A stretch of 64,000 bases of DNA, from contig DASVTR010000016.1 in the NCBI GenBank assembly GCA_036387475.1, forward strand, positions 1 through 64,000, in the 5' to 3' direction. A program made the translations under genes and the position numbers. The stretch comes from DASVTR01 sp036387475. GTDB lineage: Bacteria; Acidobacteriota; Blastocatellia; Pyrinomonadales; Pyrinomonadaceae. Positions 43,112-52,249 of this stretch are shown here, one piece after another. Under the pieces are notes generated by a model. That model had not been told where the DNA came from. It made no database searches and saw only the letters and a list, made by a program, of their open reading frames with translations. Position 1 is the stretch's first letter; every line of letters begins with the position of its first letter.

Positions 43112-43184
43112 CAGAAATGATGAAAGCGTAAGGATAAAAGCGTGACTACTCATCTTGAACAGCCACGCTTTCATCCTTGCTTTT
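43112..43184. repeat. heptamer-phased inverted repeat (GATGAAA/GCGTAAG type)
   Basis: The left arm alternates GATGAAA, GCGTAAG, GATAAAA and GCGTGAC. The right arm (about 43155-43184) is complementary with a few mismatches. It touches the stop of the hybrid histidine kinase gene. Confidence 0.75.
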
Positions 43185-45217
43185 CACGCCGCTGCGATAG
43201 ACGCGACGCTCTGAACTGCATCTCGCCGCTGAGAAACCTCGCGCGCGATTTCGGTAATCCGATCAACTGTGAAAGGTTTGGCGACGACCCATTCCACCTG
43301 CGCGGCCTTTTGTTCATGTGAGCCGACGGCTTCGCCCCAGCCAGTGATGACGGCCAGCGGGAGCTGCTTATCCTGCGCGCGAATAGCACGCGCCAGTTCC
43401 CAGCCGCTCATGCCCGGCAAGCCAACATCCGTGAACACAGCGTCAAACTGCTCAGCCTGAAAGAGAGCCAGCGCCTCGTGGCCTCCGTCGGCCAGGCAAA
43501 CCTGACAGCCTTCCTTTTCAAGTATGTCGCGCAATAGCTCGCGCACGTAATCCTCATCGTCAACCACAAGGATTTTCGTCTGCTGCGGTTTCTGTGAAAA
43601 CGCAGCCCTGGCAGGCACAATCAAATCGCCCGTCGGAGCAACCTTGACCACGCCTTTAGCGATAGGCAGATTGATACGAAAAGTAGTTCCGCGATTAATC
43701 TCGGAATCAACTTCGACCGTTCCTTCGTGGCGACGAATAATGCCGTAAGAGACAGCAAGGCCAAGCCCCATGCCCGTCTTGCCTTTCGTCGTAAAGAACG
43801 GATCGAAGATGCGCGAGCGAACCTCTTCGCTCATGCCTGCGCCCGTATCGCTGACGGAGATTTCAACCGCGTCGCCAATCTCTTTGGTCGCCATCGTCAG
43901 CGTCCCGCCGCAGGGCATCGCGTCAATCGCGTTGAAGACCATGTTGACCAGCACTTCGCGTAACTCCGATTCGTCTCCCATCAACAAGGCTTTGGAGCGA
44001 ATCTGTAGCTCAAGACCGATGTGAACGTTAGCGGCTTCGGCGTGGTCTTTCCAGCGCGGGCGCGTAATCTCGCTGACATCCAGGAGCAGTTGGTCTACGG
44101 ACACAGGTTGGAAATCATGGTCGCGGCGTTGGCGCGCAAAATCCTGAATACGCTTGATGGTCTTCGCGCCGTCTTTCGCCGTCTTGATGATGATCTTCAA
44201 TCCGCTCTGAATTTTCTCCGGGTCGGTCGTGTTCAGCAGCAGTTGCGCGCGGCCCAGGATTCCTGCCAGCGTGTTGTTAAAGTCGTGGGCCACGCCGGAG
44301 GCCAACTCGCCCAGCGCAGACATTTTTTCAACCTGCGAATACTGCTCGCGAATACGCGCCTGCTCCGCGATGTAATGGTTCAACTCTTCGACATGACGGC
44401 GCGCCTGCTCGGCCTGAGCAGCAGAGGCTTCGGCCCTCGCTTCGGCTTCGGCTTCGGCTTTGGCCGCTTCCGCCATGACTTCGATGTTCTTCAAGTATGT
44501 GCGGTACGTCAGGTAGATAATCGCGACGAAGGGCGCGATGGCGATGATGGCGTAGAAGCCTACGACGCCAATGAGCTTGCTGATGAAGCCGGCGGCGGAA
44601 GCGCCAGCAAAGTAAGTGATCGAAGTCCAGAGGCAATAGGTATTGTAGACCTGCCAGACCGGCTGCTCGTATTTCCAGGCGTGCGCGACCGCCGCCAACA
44701 TAGAATTGCAGAGATATTGCACGAGCGCCATCACGCAGATGGCGAGGACGAAGTGGGCTGAGAAAGCGCCCTGCGGCAACCCTGTCAGCGGCCCTAAAAA
44801 GAATTGCACGACCACTGCGGTGATAAAGGTCGAGAAGGCGAGCAGCGCCGAATTGTAGGCGAGCGTGATGGGCTTGCGGCTAATGAGCAGAGAAGAGCAG
44901 AAGCCATCAGCCGCCGCCAAAAGAATTGCGGCCTCGCCGCCATAAAGCAGCATCGCCAGAAAGATCAACGTTTCGGAGATAGTGATGCGCCCGTTGACGC
45001 CTGGGACGCGGACGGTGATGCGCGACGTGACGGCGACGGTGGCGACGGCCAAGAGCAGAAAGAGCACGTCGAGTTGCGCAATCGGCAGGCGGTAAAGCGA
45101 GTAGAGCGATACAAGAGCGCCAGCCGTGATGATGAAGCCCATGAAGGGCTTCGCCAAAAGTTTCCTGTCCATTCCAATCATTCCCGCTTTGCTTCCAAAG
45201 GTCAGTCTCGTTGACAT
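43184..45217 (-). CDS. membrane hybrid histidine kinase with receiver domain
   Basis: 677 residues. About seven to eight N-terminal membrane helices form an integral sensor (residues about 20-255), followed by a coiled coil rich in Ala/Glu (EAAKAEAEAEARAEASAAQA). HisKA has the H-box LGELASGVAHDFNNTLAGIL, phospho-His in AHDF. The ATPase domain has the N-box NMVFNAIDA, the G1 box DTGAGM and the G2 box GMGLGLAVSYG. A C-terminal receiver carries DDED and the phosphoacceptor Asp in VFTDVGLPGMSG. It probably autophosphorylates in response to a membrane signal. No dedicated regulator gene adjoins it. Confidence 0.94.
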   Translation of the reverse strand: MSTRLTFGSKAGMIGMDRKLLAKPFMGFIITAGALVSLYSLYRLPIAQLDVLFLLLAVATVAVTSRITVRVPGVNGRITISETLIFLAMLLYGGEAAILLAAADGFCSSLLISRKPITLAYNSALLAFSTFITAVVVQFFLGPLTGLPQGAFSAHFVLAICVMALVQYLCNSMLAAVAHAWKYEQPVWQVYNTYCLWTSITYFAGASAAGFISKLIGVVGFYAIIAIAPFVAIIYLTYRTYLKNIEVMAEAAKAEAEAEARAEASAAQAEQARRHVEELNHYIAEQARIREQYSQVEKMSALGELASGVAHDFNNTLAGILGRAQLLLNTTDPEKIQSGLKIIIKTAKDGAKTIKRIQDFARQRRDHDFQPVSVDQLLLDVSEITRPRWKDHAEAANVHIGLELQIRSKALLMGDESELREVLVNMVFNAIDAMPCGGTLTMATKEIGDAVEISVSDTGAGMSEEVRSRIFDPFFTTKGKTGMGLGLAVSYGIIRRHEGTVEVDSEINRGTTFRINLPIAKGVVKVAPTGDLIVPARAAFSQKPQQTKILVVDDEDYVRELLRDILEKEGCQVCLADGGHEALALFQAEQFDAVFTDVGLPGMSGWELARAIRAQDKQLPLAVITGWGEAVGSHEQKAAQVEWVVAKPFTVDRITEIAREVSQRRDAVQSVASIAAA

Positions 45218-45223
45218 TGCTCT

Positions 45224-46135
45224 TTATCCTTCCGGCTGCAAAAAGATGGTGTCGTAGCAGCCACGCAGTTTGTAACCAATTTTGAAGAAGAAGACCTGCG
45301 CGTCTTTGTTTCGTTCGTTGACGAGGAGGCAGAGCGCCCGCTCGTGCGTTAGAAATTGTCGGCCCAGTTGCGACAAACAACGCGCACCGTAGCCGCGCCC
45401 GCGCTCCAACGGATGCACGAAAACTCCCTCCAGATAAACGACGCCCGGCGCTTCGGCCATCACGTCGACTTTGAAGATTAAGCGCGGCCCGCGCGTCCAG
45501 ACCCAGACGCGTCCCTGCTCTATGCGCCGCCGCAAGCGAGCGCGAAAGCCGTCCGCATCCGCCTCCAAAGGGTTCACGCTGCTCTCTTCCTCGGCCATCA
45601 AAGCATTGACAGGAATAATCTGCGGCATGTCTTCGAGCGTCGCTAGCCGCAGTTCGGGAACGGGTTCGAGCGCGAGCGTGGGCTGACGTTGCTCGAACAA
45701 TAATTCGCGGCAGATTTGGCGCGGGCGCTGCCCGCCCTTGCCGTAATAGCCCCAGAAGCTTTCGATCTTTTCCTGTTGGCCCACGATGACGTGCGCGTGC
45801 GGATTCCCTCGCGCGAGACGCGCGAAAGCGTAGAGCGCTTCTTCCGTGCGCGCTTCGATCAGGGTAGCGTGGCCGATGAGCGCGACGCCTTCGAGAGTGC
45901 CGCCTGCGTTGCGCGCCGCATAAAAAGTGCCGCGATTAAACGGACTCTCGACGCCGTTGTCCTGAATCAACCCCGTCATGTAAATGCTGTCAACGCGCTT
46001 GCTCGCCAGAAAGCCTAAAGCTTCGCGGGCGTGCGCAGTCGTGAGTGGTTGAATGTTGAGGAGGCGGGCGAGGGCAGGCATTGGGGCCGACGCCGTGTTC
46101 GTCTCCGTTAACTTAACTTGTCGGGGTGTCGCCAT
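45224..46135 (-). CDS. GNAT-family N-acetyltransferase (with DUF4081-like N-terminal half)
   Basis: 303 residues. The C-terminal GNAT domain (about 165-300) has the acetyl-CoA loop in VYLEGVFVHPLERGRGYGAR. The N-terminal half (ALGFLASKRVDSIYMTGLIQ, then FWGYYGKGGQRPRQICRELL) resembles the DUF4081 region that accompanies some GNATs. The acceptor is unknown. Same strand as the histidine kinase, 6 nt upstream of it, so the two are probably co-transcribed. Confidence 0.85.
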   Translation of the reverse strand: MATPRQVKLTETNTASAPMPALARLLNIQPLTTAHAREALGFLASKRVDSIYMTGLIQDNGVESPFNRGTFYAARNAGGTLEGVALIGHATLIEARTEEALYAFARLARGNPHAHVIVGQQEKIESFWGYYGKGGQRPRQICRELLFEQRQPTLALEPVPELRLATLEDMPQIIPVNALMAEEESSVNPLEADADGFRARLRRRIEQGRVWVWTRGPRLIFKVDVMAEAPGVVYLEGVFVHPLERGRGYGARCLSQLGRQFLTHERALCLLVNERNKDAQVFFFKIGYKLRGCYDTIFLQPEG

Positions 46136-46196
46136 CTCTTAGTCTCTTTCAAAAGGTAGTCTTGACTTAATTAAGATTGCCGGGGGCAAAAAGCTC

Positions 46197-48173
46197 TCAA
46201 TAGCCCGTGTAGTCTTCGCCAGTGTCGACTTCCAACTCCATGACGGACGTGTTATCACCGGCGGCGGTCGCCGATTGGGCCTGCGTGACGGCATCAGCGC
46301 GCATTGTGGCATCCCCGAAAATAATTCCGTCGCCGAAGATAATTCCATCGCCGAAAATGATGCCGTCGCCGAAAATAATTCCGTCGCCGAAGAGAGCGCT
46401 CGTGCTCAGGAAAGTTGTGCCCGTGCCGAAGAGTGCGCCGTCGCTGGTGACGATATGGTCGCCGAAGATGATGCCGCTTGAGAGCAGCGTCGTATCGCCG
46501 AAGATAATGCCGTTAGCATTCTGCACGGCATCGCCGAAGATGATTCCGTTGCCGTAAATTTTCTGATAACGGGTGATGAGATCGAGGCCGGTCGCGCCCG
46601 TGCGATGCGCGATGATGCCCTGTGACCAGTTGAAGGTATATCCGGCGATGGTCGTCTGCGGGGCGGGAGGCACGAGGCTCGTCAAAAGCGGCGCTCCGAC
46701 CGGGGTCAGCGGCGTCAAATCTGTCCTGATAAGCCTTGCCAGGCGCATCGCGCCTTCGAGGTTAAGTTGGCCCGCGCCCTGCTCGAACTGGTTGAAGCCC
46801 GCGAGCGGTTGCGCCGTGTACATCAGAATCATCTTGACGAGGTTTGGCGTCAGCTTCGGGTTAGCCTGAAGCAAGAGCGCCGCAGCGCCCGCCGCCACCG
46901 GCGTTGCCATTGACGAGCCGTTCATGAACATCATCTTGCGGTTGTCAACGGGGCTGACACCTGCGTCCAGTTCCGGATGCTGCTTCACCAACAGATTGTC
47001 AACGGATTCGGCATAAACCAGCTTGTTGCCGGGCGCAACCAGATCGGGCTTAATCAGGCTGTCATAGCGTCGCACGCCGAGCAAATCCACCCAGGAACTG
47101 CGCGTTGGCCCACGCGAACTGAAGCTGGCGACTCCGTCGTCATTGCGCTCGTCTGTGCCGTAGGTATTACTAGCGCCGACGGTAATGGCCGACGGCTCAT
47201 TGCCGGGCGAATGAATCTGCCCGTAAATCTTCTGGCCCACGCTGTTCTTGCCGTTGTTGCCAGCCGCCGCGATGACCACCACTCCGGCGTCGACAAGCCG
47301 CCGCACGGCGCGACAGATGGGGTCTTTGCGATAAGTCTCGACAGCAGGCGCGCCGAGGCTCATATTGACGATGCGTATGTTGTAGATGGTGCGATTAGCC
47401 ATCACCCAGTCGAGCGCGGCGAGGACGGCGGAGGTTGAGCCGACGCCCTGCGAGTTAAGGACGCGCAGGTTGATAAGGCTGGCGTTGGGCGCGATGCCGA
47501 CGTATTGAGCATTGGAGACTCGCCCGTTACCGGCGGCGATGGAAGCGACGTGTGTGCCGTGGCCGTAAGGGTCGTCCGTCCGGTTCTCGCCCGTAAAGTC
47601 GCGGTTGGCGACAACGCGCATACCGTTGTCGCGATCAAGAAAAGCGCGGTGAGTCGGGTCTATGCCGGAATCCAGGACGGCGATGCCGATGCCCGTGCCG
47701 TCAAGCCCGCCCACAATGCCTGTCGCGTTGCGCACCATGTCAGCGCCCGTCGTCAACGAAACGTGGCCCGTAGGAATGTTTTCTCTGTCGGGCGAGATGA
47801 AGCGAACTTCTCTGCGAGCGGCGAGCAATTCGATGACACGCGCGGGCAATTCGAGCGCGCGCGAGTTGAAGTGTTGAAAGCGACGCGTGACGCGCCCGCC
47901 GTAGCTCTGTAGAAGAGAATCAATCGTCGCACTTGCTTCATCATTTAATTGCAGAATGACGCGGATGCGCGTCTCGCGCGTTTGCCAGTTGCGAGCAACT
48001 TCGAGCAATTCGGGCGAGACCTTTTCGTCACGCAACGTGAGATTTAAGCCGCCGAGCGGGAGACCCGAAGTTGATTGCGCGCCTGCGCGTTCGATGAAGA
48101 GGGGACTGCTACAGAGAGAGACCAGCAGCAGGGGAAGAGAAATCCATTTAAAGACCCATGAGCGTTTGAACAT
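46197..48173 (-). CDS. S8-family subtilisin-like protease with hexapeptide-repeat tail (paralogue 1)
   Basis: 658 residues from ATG 48173, preceded by AGGAGG and AGGTG; a longer frame to 48224 spoils the signal peptide. Signal peptide WVFKWISLPLLLVSLCSSPL. The catalytic triad is Asp in AVLDSGIDPTH, His in YGHGTHVASIAAG, Ser in MNGSSMATPVAAG. The last about 120 residues carry repeated G-(I/A)-(I/L)-F-G-D units, four of them in direct tandem (GIIFGDGIIFGD). It is secreted or surface-attached. It is about half identical by eye to the next gene, including the 5' leader. Confidence 0.93.
   Translation of the reverse strand: MFKRSWVFKWISLPLLLVSLCSSPLFIERAGAQSTSGLPLGGLNLTLRDEKVSPELLEVARNWQTRETRIRVILQLNDEASATIDSLLQSYGGRVTRRFQHFNSRALELPARVIELLAARREVRFISPDRENIPTGHVSLTTGADMVRNATGIVGGLDGTGIGIAVLDSGIDPTHRAFLDRDNGMRVVANRDFTGENRTDDPYGHGTHVASIAAGNGRVSNAQYVGIAPNASLINLRVLNSQGVGSTSAVLAALDWVMANRTIYNIRIVNMSLGAPAVETYRKDPICRAVRRLVDAGVVVIAAAGNNGKNSVGQKIYGQIHSPGNEPSAITVGASNTYGTDERNDDGVASFSSRGPTRSSWVDLLGVRRYDSLIKPDLVAPGNKLVYAESVDNLLVKQHPELDAGVSPVDNRKMMFMNGSSMATPVAAGAAALLLQANPKLTPNLVKMILMYTAQPLAGFNQFEQGAGQLNLEGAMRLARLIRTDLTPLTPVGAPLLTSLVPPAPQTTIAGYTFNWSQGIIAHRTGATGLDLITRYQKIYGNGIIFGDAVQNANGIIFGDTTLLSSGIIFGDHIVTSDGALFGTGTTFLSTSALFGDGIIFGDGIIFGDGIIFGDGIIFGDATMRADAVTQAQSATAAGDNTSVMELEVDTGEDYTGY
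46311..46395. repeat. 18-bp tandem repeat encoding GIIFGD
   Basis: About 4.5 copies of an 18-bp unit of the form GCCGAAAATAATTCCGTC (plus-strand reading) lie in the 3' part of the first subtilase gene and encode the tandem hexapeptide GIIFGD on the minus strand. Confidence 0.85.
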
Positions 48174-48432
48174 TTTCACCTGACTCCTCCTTGTGCAACG
48201 GCTTCGAGTAATTCTCTCGAACACGCGCGTGTTCCCAAAGCCGCGCTTCGGTAGGGCATCACAAGACCCATACCCGTTGAACTTTTACCTGTCTGTCAAG
48301 ACCGCTGCCTTGCTCAATAAGAGATTGGGCAGTTTCAATCGCGAGGTAGAACCAACTGAGGAGAGTGCCGGTTGCAGCGGGAAGTAAATTAAGTCTGCCA
48401 AACTCCCGCAGCAATTGGCTTGTAAAGCAAAA

Positions 48433-50367
48433 CTATCTCATCGCGGGAGTCTCATCCCCGCCAATCATCGCCGACTGCGCCTGCAACCTGGCATCGCCGA
48501 CAATAATTCCATCGCCGACGATAATGCCGTCACCAATCACAATCCCGTCGCCGATGACGATGCCATCGCCGATGATGATGCCGCTGCCGAGCAGCGCAGA
48601 GTTGTTCAGAAAGAATGTGCCGCTCGCGAGGCTCACGCCGTCGCTCGTCAGAATGCTGTCGCCGAGCGCGACGCCATTTGTCATCATCTGCGAATTCAAA
48701 AACTGGCTGTCGTAGCCTTCCATCACGCCGTCGCCGAGCACTACGCCCGTGCCGTAGATTTTTTGATAGCGGGTGATGAGATCAAGGCCAGTCGCGCTCG
48801 TATGATTGAGAATAATTCCCTGTGACCAGTTGAAAGAGTGTCCGGCGAGGCTCGTGCTCGGCAGCGGCGGAACGCCGTTTGTCAAAAACGGGTCGCCCGT
48901 CTGGGCCAACGACGCTGTGTTGTCGCGCAAGAGCTTTGCTAAACGCACCGCGCCTTCGAGATTAAGTTGGCCCGCGCCCTGCTCGAACTGGTTGAAGCCA
49001 TTGAGCGGCTGCGCCGTGTACATCAAGAGCATCTTGACCATGTTCGGCGTCAAGCCCGGTTTGAGTTGCAACAGGAGCGCGGCTGCTCCGGCGGCAATGG
49101 GCGCTGACATAGACGAGCCGCTCAGGTACATCATCTTGCGCTTGGTCATTGAACTGACCCCGGCGTCAAGCTCCGGATGCGTTGCGACGATGTGGTTGTC
49201 GCGTGCTTCGGCCCAGATGACGCGGTTTCCGGGCGCGACCAGATCGGGCTTTATCAAATTGTCGTAATGCTTATCGCCGTCTTCGTCTATCCAGAAACTG
49301 CGAGTTGGCCCACGAGAGCTATAGGTCGTCACAGCGTCATCGGCACGAGAATTCGTGCCGTAGCTGTTGGACGCGCCAACTGTGATGGCTGAAGGTTCGT
49401 TGCCGGGCGAATGTATGCGCCCGTAGATTTTATTGTTGTTGCTATCCTTGCCGTTGTTGCCAGCCGCCGCGACGACGACCACACCAGCGTCAACAAGACG
49501 CCGCACTGCCTGACAGACCGCGTCAAAGCGGTAAGAATCCACGGCATCTGTGCCGAGGCTCATGTTAATGACGCGTATGTTGTAGACGGTGCGATTAGCC
49601 AGCACCCAATCGAGAGCAGAGAGGAGTCCGGCGGTCGTGCCAGCGCCTTGCGAGTCGAGCACGCGCAGGTTAATGAGGCTGGCATTGGGTGCAATACCGA
49701 CGTAGGTGTTATACGAAGCCTGTCCGCTTCCGGCAGCAGCCGAAGCGACGTGTGTGCCGTGACCGTAAGGGTCGTCCGTCCGGTTCTCTCCTGTGAAATC
49801 CCGACTGACGGCGACGCGGCTTAGCCCCAGATTGTTTTCAAACGAACTGTGATAAGTGTCTATGCCGGAATCTAGGATGGCGATGCCGATGCCTGAGCCG
49901 TCGAGAGTGGTGGTTGCGATTGGCAGGCCGAGCAGCGAGAGAGTGGTCTGCGTGCGCACGGCATCCGTGCCGGTCGTCGTCGAAAGATGACCCGCCGCTT
50001 CTATCTTTCTGTCGAGAGAGATATAGCGGACTTCATCACGCTCGGCCAGAGCTTCAGCCGCGTGTAGGGGCAAACTCACGACCCGCGCGTTAAGATTACT
50101 AAGTTTAAGAAGCACGCTCGCTCCGTGGCCTTGCAGCACGGAATCAATCAGGCCCGCCTTGTTGAGTTGGATAATGGCAGTGACGCGCCCGCCCGCTCCA
50201 TTGTCGCGCAAGCGTTCGCGTAAGTCGGGCGAGAGTTTGCTTGAGCGCTGCGGCTGAGCCTTGGCCGTCGCGCGGCTCTCCTGAAAGCTGAGGCCGAACG
50301 GCGAAAACGTGAGCAGCGAGAGAAGAGTCAGCCCTGTAACAACACGTATGAGCTTGATATATTTCAC
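48433..50367 (-). CDS. S8-family subtilisin-like protease with hexapeptide-repeat tail (paralogue 2)
   Basis: 644 residues with a signal peptide (VVTGLTLLSLLTFSPFG). The triad is Asp in AILDSGIDTYH, His in YGHGTHVASAAAG, Ser in LSGSSMSAPIAAG. The C-terminus again has G-I-(I/V)-(I/V)-G-D hexapeptides in tandem (GIVIGDGIVIGDGIIVGD), with Ile/Val where paralogue 1 has Phe. Both genes share the leader segment AGTCAGGTGAAA just before the ATG, so the duplication included the translation start region. Confidence 0.93.
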   Translation of the reverse strand: MKYIKLIRVVTGLTLLSLLTFSPFGLSFQESRATAKAQPQRSSKLSPDLRERLRDNGAGGRVTAIIQLNKAGLIDSVLQGHGASVLLKLSNLNARVVSLPLHAAEALAERDEVRYISLDRKIEAAGHLSTTTGTDAVRTQTTLSLLGLPIATTTLDGSGIGIAILDSGIDTYHSSFENNLGLSRVAVSRDFTGENRTDDPYGHGTHVASAAAGSGQASYNTYVGIAPNASLINLRVLDSQGAGTTAGLLSALDWVLANRTVYNIRVINMSLGTDAVDSYRFDAVCQAVRRLVDAGVVVVAAAGNNGKDSNNNKIYGRIHSPGNEPSAITVGASNSYGTNSRADDAVTTYSSRGPTRSFWIDEDGDKHYDNLIKPDLVAPGNRVIWAEARDNHIVATHPELDAGVSSMTKRKMMYLSGSSMSAPIAAGAAALLLQLKPGLTPNMVKMLLMYTAQPLNGFNQFEQGAGQLNLEGAVRLAKLLRDNTASLAQTGDPFLTNGVPPLPSTSLAGHSFNWSQGIILNHTSATGLDLITRYQKIYGTGVVLGDGVMEGYDSQFLNSQMMTNGVALGDSILTSDGVSLASGTFFLNNSALLGSGIIIGDGIVIGDGIVIGDGIIVGDGIIVGDARLQAQSAMIGGDETPAMR

Positions 50368-50989
50368 CTGACTTTCCCTTCGTGCAGGTTAGAGAAGCGG
50401 CAGCGTTGACGTTGATCGGGGGAGCAGAAGTTAAGACTCGCGCCGCTCCATCTGGCAAGAATTGTTCCTTAAAACCGCTGCTGGCTGGCCCTTATTCATA
50501 GCAATCTAATTATTCCGAATCACAGGCCAGCAACAGCCGCCGCTGGACGCGCCTGCGCCGGTTGAATGACCGTATCTTGCTGATATTTAAGGATAAAAAC
50601 TGCCGTCGGGTTTTCGAATGAGAAAAGGGACGAGGCGATTCCCGCGGCTTCTTGAATCGTCTTTGGGAGATGGTGATGGCTGCAAAGATAGGCGGAGTGC
50701 TGCCGCAGAAAGCGACGGTGTGGATTTTGCCGCAGCATTTTGCCTCACGTCGTTGTTAATTTCGCTCCTGCCAATGCGGCGTTTATGAGGAGGGATGCGC
50801 CCTTATCCGTCGTTTCGAGTTGGCATAACTCTTGCCGTGGGCGGTTGGCATCCCCTGAAAATCCTAACTTGTCGTTCAGGTCAATTGAGGGCTGAGGGGC
50901 ATCGAAAAATTTCTCTCTCCGAAGTTAAAAATTGAAACGCTTGGTCATCGCTTGCGCGCAAGTGATGGGTGGATAATGGGGGGCAGAGT
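50368..50989. other. divergent intergenic region upstream of subtilase and HD-GYP regulator
   Basis: About 620 nt without a convincing coding frame, tRNA or riboswitch. The only strong signal is the sigma-54-type promoter on the plus strand listed separately. I could not assign the minus-strand promoter of the subtilase. Confidence 0.4.
50820..50835 (+). promoter_or_regulatory. sigma-54 (RpoN)-type promoter
   Basis: TTGGCA-N6-TTGC (50820-50825 and 50832-50835) fits the -24/-12 consensus with exact spacing. It lies about 155 nt upstream of the HD-GYP response-regulator gene and points toward it. An activator binding site is not identified. Confidence 0.6.
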
Positions 50990-52174
50990 ATGTCCGAGAC
51001 ACAAACCAGAAGAACGACCCTGTTGATTGCCGACGACGAAGTTGAGATCAGAAACGTCCTGCAAGATTGTCTATGCAAGTTCTACGACTGCACGGCGGTC
51101 GGCTCAGCCGAAGAGGTGCTGGCGCTGTTGGAGTTGAAAAAGTTCGACCTTATCTTGAGCGACATCATGATGGAAGGGATGAGCGGGCTGGAAATGGTTC
51201 CACACGTTCTGGCGCGCTCGCCCGAAACTGTCATCATCATGATTAGCGGCACGCAAACCATCGAGAGCGCTATCGAAGCGCTGCGCGTCGGAGCGTTCGA
51301 TTACATCATGAAGCCGTTCGACCTCAGCCACGTTGAACTGGCAGTACGTCGTGCGCGCGAGCATCACGATTTGCTGCTTGCCAAGCGGCGTTATGAAAAC
51401 TACCTGGAGGACTTAATCAAGCAACGCACCGTGGAACTCAATGAGGCGCTTGAGACAGTCGAGGATTCTTACAGGGCGACGCTCAAAGCTCTCGCCGCAG
51501 CGCTTGAGACGCGCGACCGTGACACGCACGGGCATTCGGAGCGCGTCGTTACTTTCAGCCTGCGGCTGGGCCAGGAATTGGGATTGGACAAAGAGCAACT
51601 GCGCTCTCTGGAATTTGGGGCGCTCTTGCACGACATCGGTAAGATTGGGATTCCAGACGCAATCTTACGCAAGCCTGCTCAACTCACCGCTGATGAATGG
51701 CAACAGATGCGCGAGCACCCGGCGCTCGGCCAGGCTATCCTGCGTGACATCAAATTCCTGAGCGGCGCGGCACGCGTCGTGGGCCAACATCACGAGAAGT
51801 GGGATGGGTCGGGTTATCCGCTCGGCTTGAAAGGTTCGGAGATAGACTTGAATGCGCGCGTCTTCGCGGTCGCCGACGCCTTCGACGCCATCACCAGCAA
51901 CCGTGTCTACCGCGCGGGCGCATCTTACGAGTCAGCCGTCACGGAACTGGAAACATACGCGGGGCGGCAATTCGATCCACAAATCATCGCCGCCTTTCGT
52001 CGCATCCCCGCAATCGAATGGGAACAGCTTCGCGCACGCTCTTTAGAGAAAGTAGAGAGACAGGGGCGCGCGAGTTTCAGTCAAGCTGCGAACGCATCAA
52101 CGGCCCAGGCCTCGGCATCACTCAACTCTTTAACGGCCTTCGTTGCCCTTTCTCATCAAGGGTCAAGAGTTTGA
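50990..52174 (+). CDS. response regulator with HD-GYP output, putative cyclic-di-GMP phosphodiesterase
   Basis: 394 residues from ATG 50990; an upstream GTG at 50969 is less likely. The receiver (about 8-125) has the acidic pair in IADDEVE, phosphoacceptor Asp58 in LILSDIMMEG, and Lys in YIMKPFD. A coiled-coil linker follows, then HD-GYP with HGHSERV, LLHDIGKIGIP, HHEKWDGSGYPLGLKG (GYP intact) and ARVFAVADAFDAI. Phosphorylation by an unlinked kinase probably controls dinucleotide hydrolysis. The C-terminal 40 residues are Ser/Ala-rich and probably disordered. Confidence 0.93.
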   Translation: MSETQTRRTTLLIADDEVEIRNVLQDCLCKFYDCTAVGSAEEVLALLELKKFDLILSDIMMEGMSGLEMVPHVLARSPETVIIMISGTQTIESAIEALRVGAFDYIMKPFDLSHVELAVRRAREHHDLLLAKRRYENYLEDLIKQRTVELNEALETVEDSYRATLKALAAALETRDRDTHGHSERVVTFSLRLGQELGLDKEQLRSLEFGALLHDIGKIGIPDAILRKPAQLTADEWQQMREHPALGQAILRDIKFLSGAARVVGQHHEKWDGSGYPLGLKGSEIDLNARVFAVADAFDAITSNRVYRAGASYESAVTELETYAGRQFDPQIIAAFRRIPAIEWEQLRARSLEKVERQGRASFSQAANASTAQASASLNSLTAFVALSHQGSRV

Positions 52175-52249
52175 GGTTGAGCTATCGAGCGTTTATGCGA
52201 GAGATTCCCAGATTCATTGATTCATTGAGTCAATGAGTTAATGAGCCGA

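Noticed and set aside
48174..48432. Cyclic-di-GMP (GEMM) riboswitch in front of the subtilases
   Set aside because: The conserved GGGCAAACC-type core and partner loop are not present in either subtilase leader; only the segment near the start codon is shared.
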